Assembly (NCBI GenBank): GCA_025057755.1
Contig: JANWVC010000023.1
Coordinates: forward strand, 1 to 46,629
DNA: 46,629 nt
Direction of reading: 5' to 3'
Source: Limisphaera sp.
GTDB taxonomy: Bacteria; Verrucomicrobiota; Verrucomicrobiia; Limisphaerales; Limisphaeraceae
The notes under the pieces are model-generated. The model was given only the letters and a program-made list of their open reading frames with translations. It had not been told where the DNA came from and did not search any database. A program made the translations under genes and the position numbers. Below are positions 8,442-16,178 of the stretch, piece by piece. How positions within the stretch are numbered: position 1 is the first letter of the stretch; each line of letters starts with the position of its first letter.

Positions 8442-9272
8442 CTAGCACAGCCGAGTGCGGGAGGAAAGCGCAGGGTGGGCGGCGGTTAGAGCGGCAACGG
8501 CTTCCGCCGGTGTGCCGCCGCGAAGCTGCCGGGAGGGAACGTGCATCCAGACGGCAAGTGGGTATCGATCGGTTTGAAGGCACCATTCGATGTCCGCTTG
8601 AAGCTCCGGGTGCGCCCGCAGACGTTGCGCGTTGGCAGCTTGGAGCAACGCTGTTGTGAGATGAGGTGCGGCATGTTTCCAGGCATGCCATGCAGCGGCG
8701 GCGGCGTCCGTGCAGGCAAGGCCGGCCTGCTGGGTCTTCCAACAGTCCAGGAGGGCGCCGGCGGCCAGGATATCCTCCAGTGCCGGGTCCGGGCCTGTGC
8801 CGGCGCAAACTAACACCACATGGGAACATGCCAACTGGCGGAGTGCGTCAACGGTCGCCTTCAAGTTGAGAAAGGAGGCTGCCAAGACGACGGAGGCTTT
8901 ATCGCAGGCACGAAGTGCCCGGCTGCCGTTGGTGGTGGTCAAGATAAGGTTGCGGCCGCCAACTCGCTCGGGCGTGAATTCGCGCGGGGAATTTCCGAAG
9001 TGAAATCGGACGCCACCTGTTTGATCGGGCCCGGGGGGCCATCCGCCGCGCTCTCCGGCCAGGAGCCATTCGGGATGCTGCTGCTGATGCGCAACGGCTT
9101 CTGAAAGGCTTTCGACCGGCAGGATGGCGCGCGCGCCATGGGCCAAGGCAGTCACGATGGTGCTGGTAGCACGCAAGACATCGAACACTACGCAAACGGT
9201 GCCGGCGGCGGGCATTCGCTGCGGCTGTTCCCATTCAGCCGGCCCCAAGAGTGTATGGACCGTGGGAAGCAT
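8442..9272 (-). CDS. comB: 2-phosphosulfolactate phosphatase family protein (ComB-like)
   Basis: The product (276 residues from ATG 9272) shows the ComB family signatures: FDVLRATSTI near the N-terminus, GERGG, FGNSPREF and LTTTNGSRAL. ComB hydrolyses (R)-2-phospho-3-sulfolactate in the sulfolactate branch of coenzyme M biosynthesis in methanogens. Bacterial relatives are common but mostly uncharacterised. No ComA (phosphosulfolactate synthase) or ComC is seen in the window, so the substrate in this organism is open. A TTG at 9335 would extend the protein into the lysC stop, but neither start has a clear ribosome site, and ATG 9272 aligns with the family start. It lies directly downstream of lysC and 3 bases before the GT2 gene. 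Confidence 0.85.
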   Translation of the reverse strand: MLPTVHTLLGPAEWEQPQRMPAAGTVCVVFDVLRATSTIVTALAHGARAILPVESLSEAVAHQQQHPEWLLAGERGGWPPGPDQTGGVRFHFGNSPREFTPERVGGRNLILTTTNGSRALRACDKASVVLAASFLNLKATVDALRQLACSHVVLVCAGTGPDPALEDILAAGALLDCWKTQQAGLACTDAAAAAWHAWKHAAPHLTTALLQAANAQRLRAHPELQADIEWCLQTDRYPLAVWMHVPSRQLRGGTPAEAVAALTAAHPALSSRTRLC

Positions 9273-9327
9273 GCTTGCGCGGCCGAACGCGCTGCGGCGT
9301 GCGACGGCTGAGGTGAGCTGGTCCAGT

Positions 9328-10545
9328 TTAGCCAATGAAGGCAGCGTGAACTGCTCGCATGGCGTGCTCCGCTCGCGCCAGGTCGATGATGACCGAGATT
9401 TTGATCTCGCTCGTCGAGATCATGTCGATGTTGATACCTTCACGAGCGAGGACTTCGAACATTCGACCGGCCACGCCGGTATGGCTTTTCATGCCGACGC
9501 CGACGATGGAGAGCTTGCCGATATTTTCGTTGGCCAGGACCTGACGGAAGCCCACGTCTGGTTGCAACGCTTCGATAACTTTACGGGCTTTGAGCAAATC
9601 GGCCTTGTCCACAGTGAAGGACAGATCGGTGGTCGGCGGTCCGTCGCCGTGACTGATGTTTTGAACAATCATATCCACGTTAATGGCGGCGTCGCCCAGG
9701 GCCTTGAAGATTTTTGCGGCCATGCCGGGTCGGTCAGGCACGCCCACCAAGGTGATTTTCGCCTGGTTTTTGTCCAACGATACGCCGCGGACCACGATGC
9801 CTTCCATGCTTTTGGTTTCCTCTTTCACGATCGTTCCCGGGTTGTCATTGAGGCTGGAGCGAACTTCGAAAACCACACCAAATTTTTTGGCGAATTCCAC
9901 GGAGCGACTTTGCATGACTTTGGCGCCCAAGCTGGCCAACTCGAGCATTTCATCATACGAGATTTCGTCAAGCTTACGTGCCGTGGGCACGATGCGAGGA
10001 TCGGCCGTGTAAACACCGTCCACGTCGGTGTAAATCTGGCAGAGGTCAGCCTTGAGTGCGGCGGCCAACGCGATAGCGGTAAGGTCGGAACCACCGCGTC
10101 CCAAGGTGGTGATTTGACCGTCGGGCGTTTCGCCCTGAAACCCGGCCACGATTACCACGGCACCGGACTGGAGCAGTTCGTGAACGGCCTTAGGTGTAAT
10201 ATTGCGGATGCGGGCCTTCGTGTGGATCCCGTCTGTGACGATGCCGGCCTGCGCACCGGTGAGGGAAACCGCGGGGATGCCCAGGGCATGGAGCGCCATG
10301 GCGGTCAGTGCGATGGTCTGTTGTTCGCCGGTAGCCAGCAACATGTCCAGCTCGCGTTCATTGGGCAGGGGCGTAATTTCCTTGGCCAATTTAATGAGAC
10401 CATCGGTGACGCCGCTCATGGCAGAAACGACCACCACCAGTTGGTCGCCGCGTCGATGGTAATCTGCCACGCGTCGGGCTACATTCTTGATGCGCTCTGT
10501 GTTGCCGACCGAGGTGCCGCCGTATTTTTGGACGATTAAAGCCAT
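9328..10545 (-). CDS. lysC: Aspartate kinase
   Basis: This 405-residue protein phosphorylates aspartate, the first step toward lysine, threonine, methionine and diaminopimelate. The N-terminus has the hallmark VQKYGGTSVGN and the kinase domain carries the VVVVSAMSGVTD and GRGGSDLTA elements. Two ACT domains follow in the last 150 residues (segments around VPDRPGMAAKIF and VGVGMKSHTGVAGRMF), where lysine and/or threonine usually feed back. The length fits monofunctional aspartokinases, with no homoserine dehydrogenase fusion. It is the first gene of a four-gene - strand operon, an unusual setting because the genes downstream are not amino-acid genes. No lysine riboswitch was recognised in the 380 bases upstream. 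Confidence 0.96.
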   Translation of the reverse strand: MALIVQKYGGTSVGNTERIKNVARRVADYHRRGDQLVVVVSAMSGVTDGLIKLAKEITPLPNERELDMLLATGEQQTIALTAMALHALGIPAVSLTGAQAGIVTDGIHTKARIRNITPKAVHELLQSGAVVIVAGFQGETPDGQITTLGRGGSDLTAIALAAALKADLCQIYTDVDGVYTADPRIVPTARKLDEISYDEMLELASLGAKVMQSRSVEFAKKFGVVFEVRSSLNDNPGTIVKEETKSMEGIVVRGVSLDKNQAKITLVGVPDRPGMAAKIFKALGDAAINVDMIVQNISHGDGPPTTDLSFTVDKADLLKARKVIEALQPDVGFRQVLANENIGKLSIVGVGMKSHTGVAGRMFEVLAREGINIDMISTSEIKISVIIDLARAEHAMRAVHAAFIG

Positions 10546-10927
10546 GGTTTACCCGTCGGCGGGAGGCGTGTTGTTTGCAGGCCGGTTCCCCGCCGGTTTA
10601 CGAGCGTTTCAAACTACGAAATGTAGGGCCAAATGGAAAGAGTCGAAACGCCCCGCAGCGGGCGTGAGGATCTGCAGCGCTCTGGGTAAAGAGGCCCCGT
10701 AAGGCGCGCGGTGCATCTTCCTTGGGGAGGGCGAGCAGGCTGGGTTGTGGTTCGGCGGCACGTTTTTTCGGATCGTGCGTTTTTCGGACGAGGAAGAAGT
10801 TGCGTGTTGGGGGCAAAGGACTGGGTCGGGTTCGGCGAGCCACTGGCAGTTCGACACCGGCACACTATCGGGTTGGCAAAAGTTCGGTTGATTTTCGGGC
10901 GTGTCTGTGCAAATTAAGGAGGTGAGT
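10546..10927. other. Intergenic region between lysC and tRNA-Pro
   Basis: The 382 bases hold no credible gene; the short open frames have no recognisable content. The region should contain the divergent promoters of lysC (-) and tRNA-Pro (+). The stretch before the tRNA is relatively AT-rich (around 10870-10920), but no good promoter hexamers were found. Confidence 0.5.
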
Positions 10928-11005
10928 CGGGGCGTAGCGTAGCCTGGCTAGCGCGCTTGTTTCGGGTACAAGAGGTCGTGAGTTCAAATCTCACCGCCCC
11001 GACCA
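10928..11005 (+). tRNA. tRNA-Pro (anticodon CGG)
   Basis: The sequence folds into a full cloverleaf. The acceptor CGGGGCG pairs with CGCCCCG, and the D arm is GCGT/GCGC around AGCCTGGCTA. The anticodon stem CTTGT/ACAAG encloses the loop TTCGGGT with anticodon CGG at 10963-10965. The T arm is GTGAG TTCAAAT CTCAC. The discriminator is A and the 3' CCA (11003-11005) is encoded in the DNA. It reads CCG proline codons. Confidence 0.97.
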
Positions 11006-11018
11006 CTTTCTTTTTTTG
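11006..11018 (+). terminator. T-rich tract directly 3' of tRNA-Pro, possible termination site
   Basis: A run of TTTC followed by seven T starts two bases after the encoded CCA. No separate hairpin precedes it; the tRNA acceptor/T-arm fold would have to serve, so this is a weak call. Confidence 0.35.
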
Positions 11019-11159
11019 CGCCCGAGGAGGGGTAGCGGGCCGGTTTGAATGGTGCTCTAGGCATTGCGGTGAACCCTTTGCCGCGGGGCTGCAGAGCGGC
11101 GGGGCCTGTCTGGCGGGTTGCGCGATTCCGGGCGTTTCACTAGGTTGCCGGAGACGGAC

Positions 11160-12041
11160 ATGAAAGTGTACATCAACGGCAGGTTTTATCGGGAAGCCGA
11201 TGCGAAGATCTCCGTCTTTGATCATGGATTGCTTTATGGCGACGGGGTTTTCGAGGGCATTCGAGCGTACAATGGTCGGGTTTTTCAGTTGAAGGAGCAT
11301 ATTGATCGTTTGTATGCCTCGGCTCGGGCGATCTTGCTGGAGGTCCCGTTGAGCCCGGCCTCAATGACGGAGGCAGTTTTGGAAACGTGCCGGCAGAATC
11401 GGGTGCGGGACGGTTACATCCGTTTGATTGTGACGCGTGGTGTGGGCACACTGGGCTTGAACCCATCCAATTGCAAACGTGGTTCGGTGATCATCATAGC
11501 GGGCAGGATCCAGTTGTATCCTCAGGAGTATTACGAGAAGGGCCTTTCGATTATTACGGTGCCCACGACGCGGAATCTACAGAATGCGTTGAATCCGGCG
11601 ATCAAGTCTTTGAATTATTTGAACAGCATTTTGGCCAAAATTGAGGCCCTGAACGCCGGATGCGAAGAAGCGGTGATGTTGAATGCGGAAGGTTACGTGG
11701 CCGAGTGTACGGGCGACAACCTGTTTGTCGTGCGCGAAGGTGAGATTCAAACGCCGCCGGTTTCGGCTGGTGCGTTGCGGGGCATCACCCGGCGGGTGGT
11801 CATGGATTTGGCGCGACGAGAGGGTTGGCCAGTGAGCGAACCGCATTTGACACGTTACGATTTATTCAACGCGGACGAATGTTTTCTGACGGGCACAGCG
11901 GCCGAGATCGTCCCCGTGGTGCGGATCGACGGCCGGGTCATTGGGCAGGGACGACCAGGGCCGGTGACATTAAAACTCATGCGTCTGTACCGGGATTTGA
12001 CTCGGCAGAGCGGCGAGCCGATTTATCCGGGGCGGGTATGA
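11160..12041 (+). CDS. ilvE: Class IV aminotransferase, branched-chain amino acid aminotransferase type
   Basis: The 293-residue protein is a fold-type IV PLP enzyme that probably moves the amino group between glutamate and branched-chain keto acids. Family signatures are the start VYINGRFYREADAKISVFDHG, then LLYGDGVFEGIRAYNG, the PLP lysine in NPAIKSLNYLNSILAK and the EGYVAECTGDNLFVV loop. The frame is open from 11118, but ATG 11160 matches the family start and follows GGAG at a good distance. The stop overlaps the mcsA start (ATGA), so the two are translationally coupled. D-amino acid aminotransferase or aminodeoxychorismate lyase are alternatives in this fold; the EGIRAYNG segment and overall layout favour BCAT. 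Confidence 0.9.
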   Translation: MKVYINGRFYREADAKISVFDHGLLYGDGVFEGIRAYNGRVFQLKEHIDRLYASARAILLEVPLSPASMTEAVLETCRQNRVRDGYIRLIVTRGVGTLGLNPSNCKRGSVIIIAGRIQLYPQEYYEKGLSIITVPTTRNLQNALNPAIKSLNYLNSILAKIEALNAGCEEAVMLNAEGYVAECTGDNLFVVREGEIQTPPVSAGALRGITRRVVMDLARREGWPVSEPHLTRYDLFNADECFLTGTAAEIVPVVRIDGRVIGQGRPGPVTLKLMRLYRDLTRQSGEPIYPGRV

Positions 12042-12547
12042 AGTGTTGCGTGTGCAAGGAACGCGAGGCCACGGTGCATCTGACCCAAATTGTCGGGGAC
12101 AAGGTGCAGAAGTTGGACCTTTGCGAAGAATGTGCGCGGAACAAAGGGATCAATGATCCGACGGGGTTTGCGTTGGCGGATCTGTTGCTAGGCATGAGTG
12201 GTTCGCCCCAGGAGGAAGGGACTGCAAAGGCTGGTGAACTACGGTGTCCCCAGTGCGGTTTTACGCAAGCAGAGTTCAAGAAATTGGGTCGGTTTGGTTG
12301 TCCGGAATGCTATCAGACCTTCTCGGAAGGTTTGGAGGAGCTGCTCAAGACCATGCACAAGGGCACCCGGCATGTTGGCAAGGTGCCGGCAGCCTATCGG
12401 GGCGTGGAAGACATGAAGAAGCGGTTGGAGCGTTTGCAGCAGGAGTTGGCTCGGGCGGTCCGAGACGAGAATTTCGAGCGCGCTGCGGTGTTGCGCGACG
12501 AGATCAAGCATTTGCAAGCGCGTCTGGCGGCGCCGGGAGAGCGTTGA
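12038..12547 (+). CDS. mcsA: McsA-like zinc-finger/UVR-domain activator of McsB
   Basis: This 169-residue protein has the McsA layout. An N-terminal zinc-binding part begins CCVCKE with a second pair in LCEECA, a second cysteine set is CPQCG and CPEC at about residues 69-90, and a C-terminal UVR motif lies around LARAVRDENFERAAVLRDEI. In Firmicutes McsA binds metal and activates the protein-arginine kinase McsB, which marks proteins for ClpCP. The start codon overlaps the aminotransferase stop, and mcsB begins 5 bases after this gene, so the pair is clearly an operon. The usual partners ctsR and clpC are not in the window. Confidence 0.92.
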   Translation: MKCCVCKEREATVHLTQIVGDKVQKLDLCEECARNKGINDPTGFALADLLLGMSGSPQEEGTAKAGELRCPQCGFTQAEFKKLGRFGCPECYQTFSEGLEELLKTMHKGTRHVGKVPAAYRGVEDMKKRLERLQQELARAVRDENFERAAVLRDEIKHLQARLAAPGER

Positions 12548-12551
12548 TGCC

Positions 12552-13646
12552 ATGGATCTGAGGGAATTCCTTGCGCCGGCGGCGGATGTGGCTCGGCGAA
12601 CCGGGCCGCAAGACCGCATTGTTCTGTCCAGCCGGGTACGTTTGGCGCGAAATCTCAAGGGCTTTGCATTTCCGGGCTGGGCCAAGAAGCAGGACCGGAT
12701 TCAGGTTTACGAAAAAGTGGCGGCGGCGGTAGCCGAGGTACCGACCTTGTCGGGCTGTTTCTGCGAGAGCCTGGACAAGCTCTCGGCGCTGGACAAGCAG
12801 TTGCTAGTGGAACGGCATTTAATCAGCCGCGAACATGCAGCGCGCAGCGGCGGTAGTGGAGTGGTGTTGAATCGGCAAGAAACGCTCTGCTTGATGATTA
12901 ATGAGGAAGACCACTTGCGGATGCAGTCCTTGCGGCCGGGGCTCCAACTGCGTCAGGCATGGGCGGAAATTGATGCGCTGGATACGGAGTTGGAGGCGCA
13001 TTTACCCTATGCGTTCAGTCCGGAGTTGGGTTATCTGACGGCCTGTCCGACCAATGTGGGCACGGGGATTCGGGTCAGCGCCATGTTGCATTTGCCGGGA
13101 CTGGTGTTGAGCGAGCAGATCAATGCGATCGTGCAATCGGTCAACAAACTGGGATTAGCCGTTCGCGGTTTGTATGGGGAGGGCACGGAGGCTTTGGGCA
13201 ACGTGTTTCAGGTGTCCAACCAGATGACGTTGGGCGAGTCAGAACAAACTCTTCTGGAGAAGTTGGATAAGGTGCTGCGTCAGATCATCGAGTTTGAGGA
13301 GAATGCGCGGGCAACGTTGATCGAGAAGAATCCCAAGATGGTGTATAACCACATCGGGCGCGCCTACGGGATTTTGGCCAACGCGCACATCATCGCCTCC
13401 AAGGAGGCGATGAACATGCTCTCGTTAATGCGGTTGGGGGTGGATCTCGGGATGTTTCCAGGCGTGGATCGGTCGCTAACTGATGAGTTGTTTTTGCTGA
13501 TCCAGCCGGCCCATCTTCAATTGTTGCATCAAGAAAAACTGCAGGCCGAAGAGCGCGACATTATTCGGGCGGATTTGATTCGGAGCCGCTTGCGTTCGGT
13601 CAGTCGGCCGGGGCCGCCCTTGCCTGCGGGGGGATCCACCGAGTGA
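12552..13646 (+). CDS. mcsB: Protein arginine kinase McsB
   Basis: The 364-residue protein is an ATP:guanido phosphotransferase of the bacterial McsB type, which phosphorylates arginine side chains as a degradation tag. Visible motifs are the phosphate-binding arginines in LSSRVRLARN, the catalytic NEEDH at residues 117-121 and the active-site cysteine C165 in CPTNVGTG. The basic C-terminal helix, RADLIRSRLR, lies where Firmicute McsB reads phosphoarginine. It is the third gene of the aminotransferase-mcsA-mcsB operon. Its last 47 bases overlap the 3' end of hemW, encoded on the other strand; the overlapped tail (RPGPPLPAGGSTE) is low in complexity and lies outside the conserved kinase. Confidence 0.95.
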   Translation: MDLREFLAPAADVARRTGPQDRIVLSSRVRLARNLKGFAFPGWAKKQDRIQVYEKVAAAVAEVPTLSGCFCESLDKLSALDKQLLVERHLISREHAARSGGSGVVLNRQETLCLMINEEDHLRMQSLRPGLQLRQAWAEIDALDTELEAHLPYAFSPELGYLTACPTNVGTGIRVSAMLHLPGLVLSEQINAIVQSVNKLGLAVRGLYGEGTEALGNVFQVSNQMTLGESEQTLLEKLDKVLRQIIEFEENARATLIEKNPKMVYNHIGRAYGILANAHIIASKEAMNMLSLMRLGVDLGMFPGVDRSLTDELFLLIQPAHLQLLHQEKLQAEERDIIRADLIRSRLRSVSRPGPPLPAGGSTE

Positions 13647-14907
13647 CGGGGACTCCAAGCGGAGAACCAGACTCGGGTGCCACTGTTTGGAACCGGTTCG
13701 CAGCGGCTCGGAGGTCTACCGGGCCGGGGTCGGGGCGGAGCATCATTTCGGCAGCAGCGTCGGCGAAACGCAAACCCAAAGGAGTGAGCCGGAACCGGTT
13801 GGCTTCCCGCACGCCCCACTGGCGTCGTTCCAACTCCTGCAACTCGGGGGCCCATGCTTGACGGAGATCGAAGCCGGTGCGTCGCAAAAATGTGTCGTAA
13901 GGCCAGCCACTGACGACACGCAGGCCGAAGGCGGCGATTTCGCCGGCCCGTGCGAACGGGGAAAGTTGCTCTTGGAAAACGACGGGGACCTGCCCCTGTT
14001 CGACGGCTCTGCACCAGCTGAGCGTATGAGGCGTTTGGCGCGTCCGAATTCCGCGTATGTAGGAGACTGCGCTGGGGCCCAATCCGTAGAAATCGCCACC
14101 ACGCCAATAATTAATATTGTGCCGGCAGGCGTAGGCGGGAAATTCTTCCGACAGCACGGCCGGGGGCGGATCAGGGGCACGCCGATCCCGTGCGAAGTTG
14201 GCCACTTCATATTGAAACAGGCCCGCTTCCGCGGTGCGTTCCAGCAAACGCTCGTATTGTGCGCAGGCCAAATCTTCATCCACGGTGAAGTCGCCTTGTT
14301 GGAATCGCGCAAACAAAGGCGTGTCCTCTTCGTAGATAACCTCGTAGCACGACAGATGTTCACTTTGCAGGGCCAAAGCTTCGCGAAGGGTTTGCTCCCA
14401 GCTTTCCATGCTCTGCCCCGGAATTGCGAACATGAGGTCAAGATTCAGGTTTTCGAACCCGGCTCGGCGTAGCAGATCCCAAGATCGAAAGACTTCCTCG
14501 GGGCCGTGGATTCGGCCGAGGAATTCGAGCACTGTTGGGTCCAACGATTGCACGCCCAGCGAGATCCGGTTCACGCCGGCAGCGCGCAACAAGCGCGCCT
14601 TCTCCCCTGAGAGAGTTGCCGGATTGGCTTCGACGGTGCATTCCGCGGTGGGCAACCAGCCGAACTCATGCATGGCTTGCAGAATCTGTTCCCAATGCCG
14701 CGGGGTGAGCAATGTCGGGGTACCGCCTCCGAAGAAAATGGTGTGCGGGCGGAGGTCAGGTGCCACCCGTCGGAATTCCCGGAGGAGGGCCTGCACGTAA
14801 CGGTCCATGAGCTCTGCGTTGGCGGCCTCGGAGTAGAAGGCACAGTAGCTGCACTTGCGTGCGCAGAACGGCACATGGATATACAGGCTGGAGACGGGCT
14901 CCTGCAT
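13600..14907 (-). CDS. hemW: Radical SAM protein HemW (haem chaperone, coproporphyrinogen oxidase-like)
   Basis: The protein (435 residues from ATG 14907) is a radical SAM enzyme with the cluster motif CARKCSYCAF (CX3CX2CXF), which is the HemW pattern rather than the CX3CX2CXC of HemN. Other family marks are IFFGGGTPTLL, the ISLGVQSLDPTVLEFLGR segment and HNINYWRGGDFYGLGPSA. HemW binds haem and is thought to deliver it to respiratory proteins, which fits an organism rich in cytochromes. A TTG at 14937 would overlap the upstream regulator's stop by four bases and allow coupling; ATG 14907 gives the usual distance to the cluster. The 3' end runs 47 bases into mcsB on the opposite strand, so the last 15 residues are coded by both strands. 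Confidence 0.92.
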   Translation of the reverse strand: MQEPVSSLYIHVPFCARKCSYCAFYSEAANAELMDRYVQALLREFRRVAPDLRPHTIFFGGGTPTLLTPRHWEQILQAMHEFGWLPTAECTVEANPATLSGEKARLLRAAGVNRISLGVQSLDPTVLEFLGRIHGPEEVFRSWDLLRRAGFENLNLDLMFAIPGQSMESWEQTLREALALQSEHLSCYEVIYEEDTPLFARFQQGDFTVDEDLACAQYERLLERTAEAGLFQYEVANFARDRRAPDPPPAVLSEEFPAYACRHNINYWRGGDFYGLGPSAVSYIRGIRTRQTPHTLSWCRAVEQGQVPVVFQEQLSPFARAGEIAAFGLRVVSGWPYDTFLRRTGFDLRQAWAPELQELERRQWGVREANRFRLTPLGLRFADAAAEMMLRPDPGPVDLRAAANRFQTVAPESGSPLGVPVTRWIPPQARAAPAD

Positions 14908-14933
14908 GAGGGCGATGGCCGGTGGAAGTCGAT

Positions 14934-16178
14934 TCAAGATTCCGCGTGGGACTGTGCACTGCTGTCGGTGTCTGATGCGGGGCAGGCCGGGGGCGGAGCA
15001 ACAGCCTGCTCGACCTGATAGCGCAGGGTAAACATGAGGGCTTTGAGAGCCAGCTCAGTGAACAGGAACGGCTTCGCAATAAAATCGTTGCCGCCGCTCA
15101 TGGTTGAACTGGAGCGCGCCTGCAAGTCGTTAAGGCTGGTCACAAAGAGCACGGGTGTGTGACCAAAAGCCGGCGATCGTCGTAACTGCGTGCACAGGGC
15201 AAAGCCGTTCATGCCGGGCAAATCCACATCCAAGATGACCAGGTCAAATCGGTTTTCCGCGGCCAAGTTTAAGGCGGTCTCGGCATTTTCGACCGCGACG
15301 GTTCGGATCCGGGCTTTTTCGAGCGCGTGTGTGACCGCGCGTCGCGCTAGTGGCTCATCTTCCACCACCAGGGCTGTCGCTTGCGGCAAGTTTTGGACCT
15401 CGGGCAGGTGACACCGTTGGGCCAACCAATGGAGGCAATCTACGGCGGCGGCGACGGTTCGCAGGGTGGAGACCGTCCAGGCTTCAGGTTTCCCCACCAG
15501 TTCGCGCAACAGGGCTTCAAACAGGTCGGCCACGCGGCTAAGGCCACTGAGGCCGACCAATCCGGCGCTGCCGGCGAAGGCGCGCATTCGGTGTTGTAAT
15601 TCTTGCAACTGATGCAGCCGCTCGGATGCGGAGGCGGCGCGGTTAATGGCCTGGAGATGTTGGCGGAAAACGCCCAGCGTTTGGGGAAGCTGCTGAAGGA
15701 AATCGCGCCGCAGTTCAGCTTGAAAATCTTCATCCGGCGCCAAGAGGCCAGACCGAACTGGCTCGGCAGCGAGCGGACGGTCCGGTTGAGGACGCACTTC
15801 AGCGCGGGGAGTCGGTTGGAGCATACTCCGGAGGGTGTCGACCAAGATCTTCGGGGTGGTGTTGGCTTTTGCGAGGCACTTGGTGGCGCCTGCTTTCCAT
15901 GCTTCCTGGACCATCGAAGTGAGGTAAGTACCGGTCAACACAATGATGGGTGTGGTTTGAAAAGCCGGGTCGGCGCGAAGGATTCGAATGACCTCCAAGC
16001 CCGTCAACTTCGGGAGCATCAGGTCGAGCAGGATCACGTCCGGTGCGGTTTCGCGGGCTCGTTGCAGACCGGTTTCGCCGTCGCTGACGACCTCCACCTG
16101 GAAGCCTTCCATGCTGAGTTTATTTCGATAAATGCCGGCCACGACGGCGTCGTTTTCGATGAAAAGGACCTTGTTCAT
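14934..16178 (-). CDS. Double receiver-domain response regulator with Hpt-like middle
   Basis: The 414-residue protein has an N-terminal receiver domain (E8/D10, phospho-acceptor D52 in LLDLMLPK, TGT and a lysine in CLAKAN). A middle helical region at about residues 150-250 is like a histidine phosphotransfer domain, with HRMRAFAGSAGLVG in place of the usual HxLKG motif. A second receiver domain follows, at about 270-390 (VVEDEP, VILDVDLPGMNG, FVTS, IAKPF). There is no DNA-binding or enzymatic output domain. It starts within the stop codon of the hybrid kinase (ATGA overlap), so the two work together, probably as a phosphorelay or a scaffold for it. The stimulus and final output are unknown. 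Confidence 0.88.
   Translation of the reverse strand: MNKVLFIENDAVVAGIYRNKLSMEGFQVEVVSDGETGLQRARETAPDVILLDLMLPKLTGLEVIRILRADPAFQTTPIIVLTGTYLTSMVQEAWKAGATKCLAKANTTPKILVDTLRSMLQPTPRAEVRPQPDRPLAAEPVRSGLLAPDEDFQAELRRDFLQQLPQTLGVFRQHLQAINRAASASERLHQLQELQHRMRAFAGSAGLVGLSGLSRVADLFEALLRELVGKPEAWTVSTLRTVAAAVDCLHWLAQRCHLPEVQNLPQATALVVEDEPLARRAVTHALEKARIRTVAVENAETALNLAAENRFDLVILDVDLPGMNGFALCTQLRRSPAFGHTPVLFVTSLNDLQARSSSTMSGGNDFIAKPFLFTELALKALMFTLRYQVEQAVAPPPACPASDTDSSAQSHAES

Noticed and set aside
9124..10539. A 471-codon open frame on the + strand across lysC
   Set aside because: It is antisense to the clearly conserved aspartate kinase, and its protein resembles no family.
10870..10927. A promoter for tRNA-Pro (TTGATT with 17-base spacing to AAATTA)
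   Set aside because: The -10 candidate matches the consensus at only one position, too weak to list as a feature.
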